Source: an uncultured Marmoricola sp. (GTDB taxonomy: Bacteria > Actinomycetota > Actinomycetes > Propionibacteriales > Nocardioidaceae). Taken from it: DNA of 5,315 bases. Each line of letters starts with the position of its first letter. Position 1 is the stretch's first letter. Of this stretch, positions 4,804 through 5,315 are shown piece after piece. A program made the position numbers and the translations under genes. The stretch is taken from NCBI RefSeq assembly GCF_943913695.1, contig NZ_CALTZE010000188.1:1-5315 (forward strand), given 5' to 3'. Under the pieces are notes generated by a model. That model saw only the letters and a program-made list of their open reading frames with translations, ran no database searches and was not told where the DNA came from.

Positions 4804-5315
4804 CCCCGCCGCACCGGGACCTCGACGTGCTGGTGCTGGCCTCGGACCGGCTGCGGCAGGCCCCTGTGGTCGCGGCGGCCGCGCGCGACGGCGTACGCGT
4901 GGAGCAGGTGGGTGCCAGCGCGGACGACGACGTGGAGGCGCTGACCGCCCGGGTGGTGGAGCTGGTCGGACGCCGTCGCGCCGCGGTGGTCCTCGACCCC
5001 GGTGCGTGGCCGGTGCTCGCGCGTGCCGCCGAGGCCGCGTGCCGGCGTACGGATGCCGAGCTGTGGACACTGTCCGCCTCGAACGACTCCCCGGTGCGCC
5101 GCCCGGGCCGCGAGTGCGCCGACACCGCGCTCGACGACCTGCACGCCGAGCAGGAGGACCCGTGGGGCACCGACGACCGCTGGTACGAGGCGCGCAAGCG
5201 CGACCTGTTGCTCGCGGTGCTCCCGCGTCGCCGTCACGGCCGCGCTCTGGAGGTCGGCTGCTCGGCCGGCGCCCTGGCCGCGGTGCTGCGGGAGCGCGTG
5301 ACGAGCCTGGTCGCG
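4800..5315 (+). CDS. NodS-like SAM-dependent methyltransferase with an extra N-terminal domain (3' end outside window)
   Basis: The reading frame is open for 172 codons to the window end, so the gene is partial. From residue 111 it reads LDDLHAEQEDPWGTDDRWYE, then ARKRDLLLAVLP, then the SAM-binding motif I LEVGCSAGAL (150-159). The PWG...WYE.RK lead-in followed by that glycine motif is typical of NodS-type class I methyltransferases, a family named after an N-methyltransferase of Nod-factor sugar. Residues 1-100 are additional. They look like an alternating strand-helix fold: LDVLVLAS (8-15), VRVEQVGA (32-39), AAVVLDPG (61-68) and AELWTLS (86-92) with helices between. The pattern VVLDPGAW...ARAAEAACRRT recalls the C-terminal half of PIG-L deacetylases but without their histidine/aspartate motifs. 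The GTG at 4800 overlaps the preceding stop (GTGA). The ribosome binding site is weak, so coupling is likely. Methyltransferase identity is fairly sure; the N-domain and substrate are not. Confidence 0.75.
   Translation, partial: MTPPHRDLDVLVLASDRLRQAPVVAAAARDGVRVEQVGASADDDVEALTARVVELVGRRRAAVVLDPGAWPVLARAAEAACRRTDAELWTLSASNDSPVRRPGRECADTALDDLHAEQEDPWGTDDRWYEARKRDLLLAVLPRRRHGRALEVGCSAGALAAVLRERVTSLVA

Noticed and set aside
5002..5301. 99-residue + strand frame near the window end
   Set aside because: It lies inside the methyltransferase gene in another frame, and its Arg/Pro/Ser/Thr-rich product has no motif, whereas the 4800 frame carries the SAM-binding motif.

Overview
The window comes from a very GC-rich genome with strong G/C bias at third codon positions, GTG as the start of four of the six genes, and overlapping gene ends. 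The shikimate proteins resemble mycobacterial and other actinobacterial homologues. A high-GC actinomycete is well supported. A Nocardioides-like (Nocardioidaceae) source is my best guess, based on remembered similarity of the GGTCTCGAGACAGG / CTCGACCA repeats and of the downstream cluster, and it is not proven here.

Layout. Positions 1-340 hold no gene. They are a block of short repeats: a near-perfect 151-bp-period tandem duplication, an inverted pair of 36-bp elements inside each copy, and a run of 35-bp units. Positions 341-392 are the leader of the next operon.

Positions 393-3628 are a compact shikimate-pathway operon, aroC-aroK-aroB-aroQ, all on the + strand with overlaps of 4, 8 and 4 bases. 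The enzymes are chorismate synthase, shikimate kinase, 3-dehydroquinate synthase and type II 3-dehydroquinase, i.e. steps 7, 5, 2 and 3 of the route to chorismate. Their visible active-site residues are intact. aroE, aroA and the first-step enzyme (DAHP synthase) are not in the window.

Positions 3629-3750 are a 122-bp gap with three GC-rich inverted repeats, the first spanning the aroQ stop codon. This looks like the boundary between two transcription units.

From 3751 a different, accessory-looking pair begins. The first gene encodes a short, atypical acyl-CoA dehydrogenase-like protein (350 aa). The second, with a 4-base GTGA overlap, is cut by the window end. It has a roughly 100-residue N-terminal alpha/beta segment of unclear origin, possibly a degenerate PIG-L-type deacetylase domain, followed by a NodS-like SAM-dependent methyltransferase. 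I infer a small-molecule or glycan modification cluster that continues beyond the window; its substrate cannot be read from this sequence. This pair is the least ordinary part of the window.
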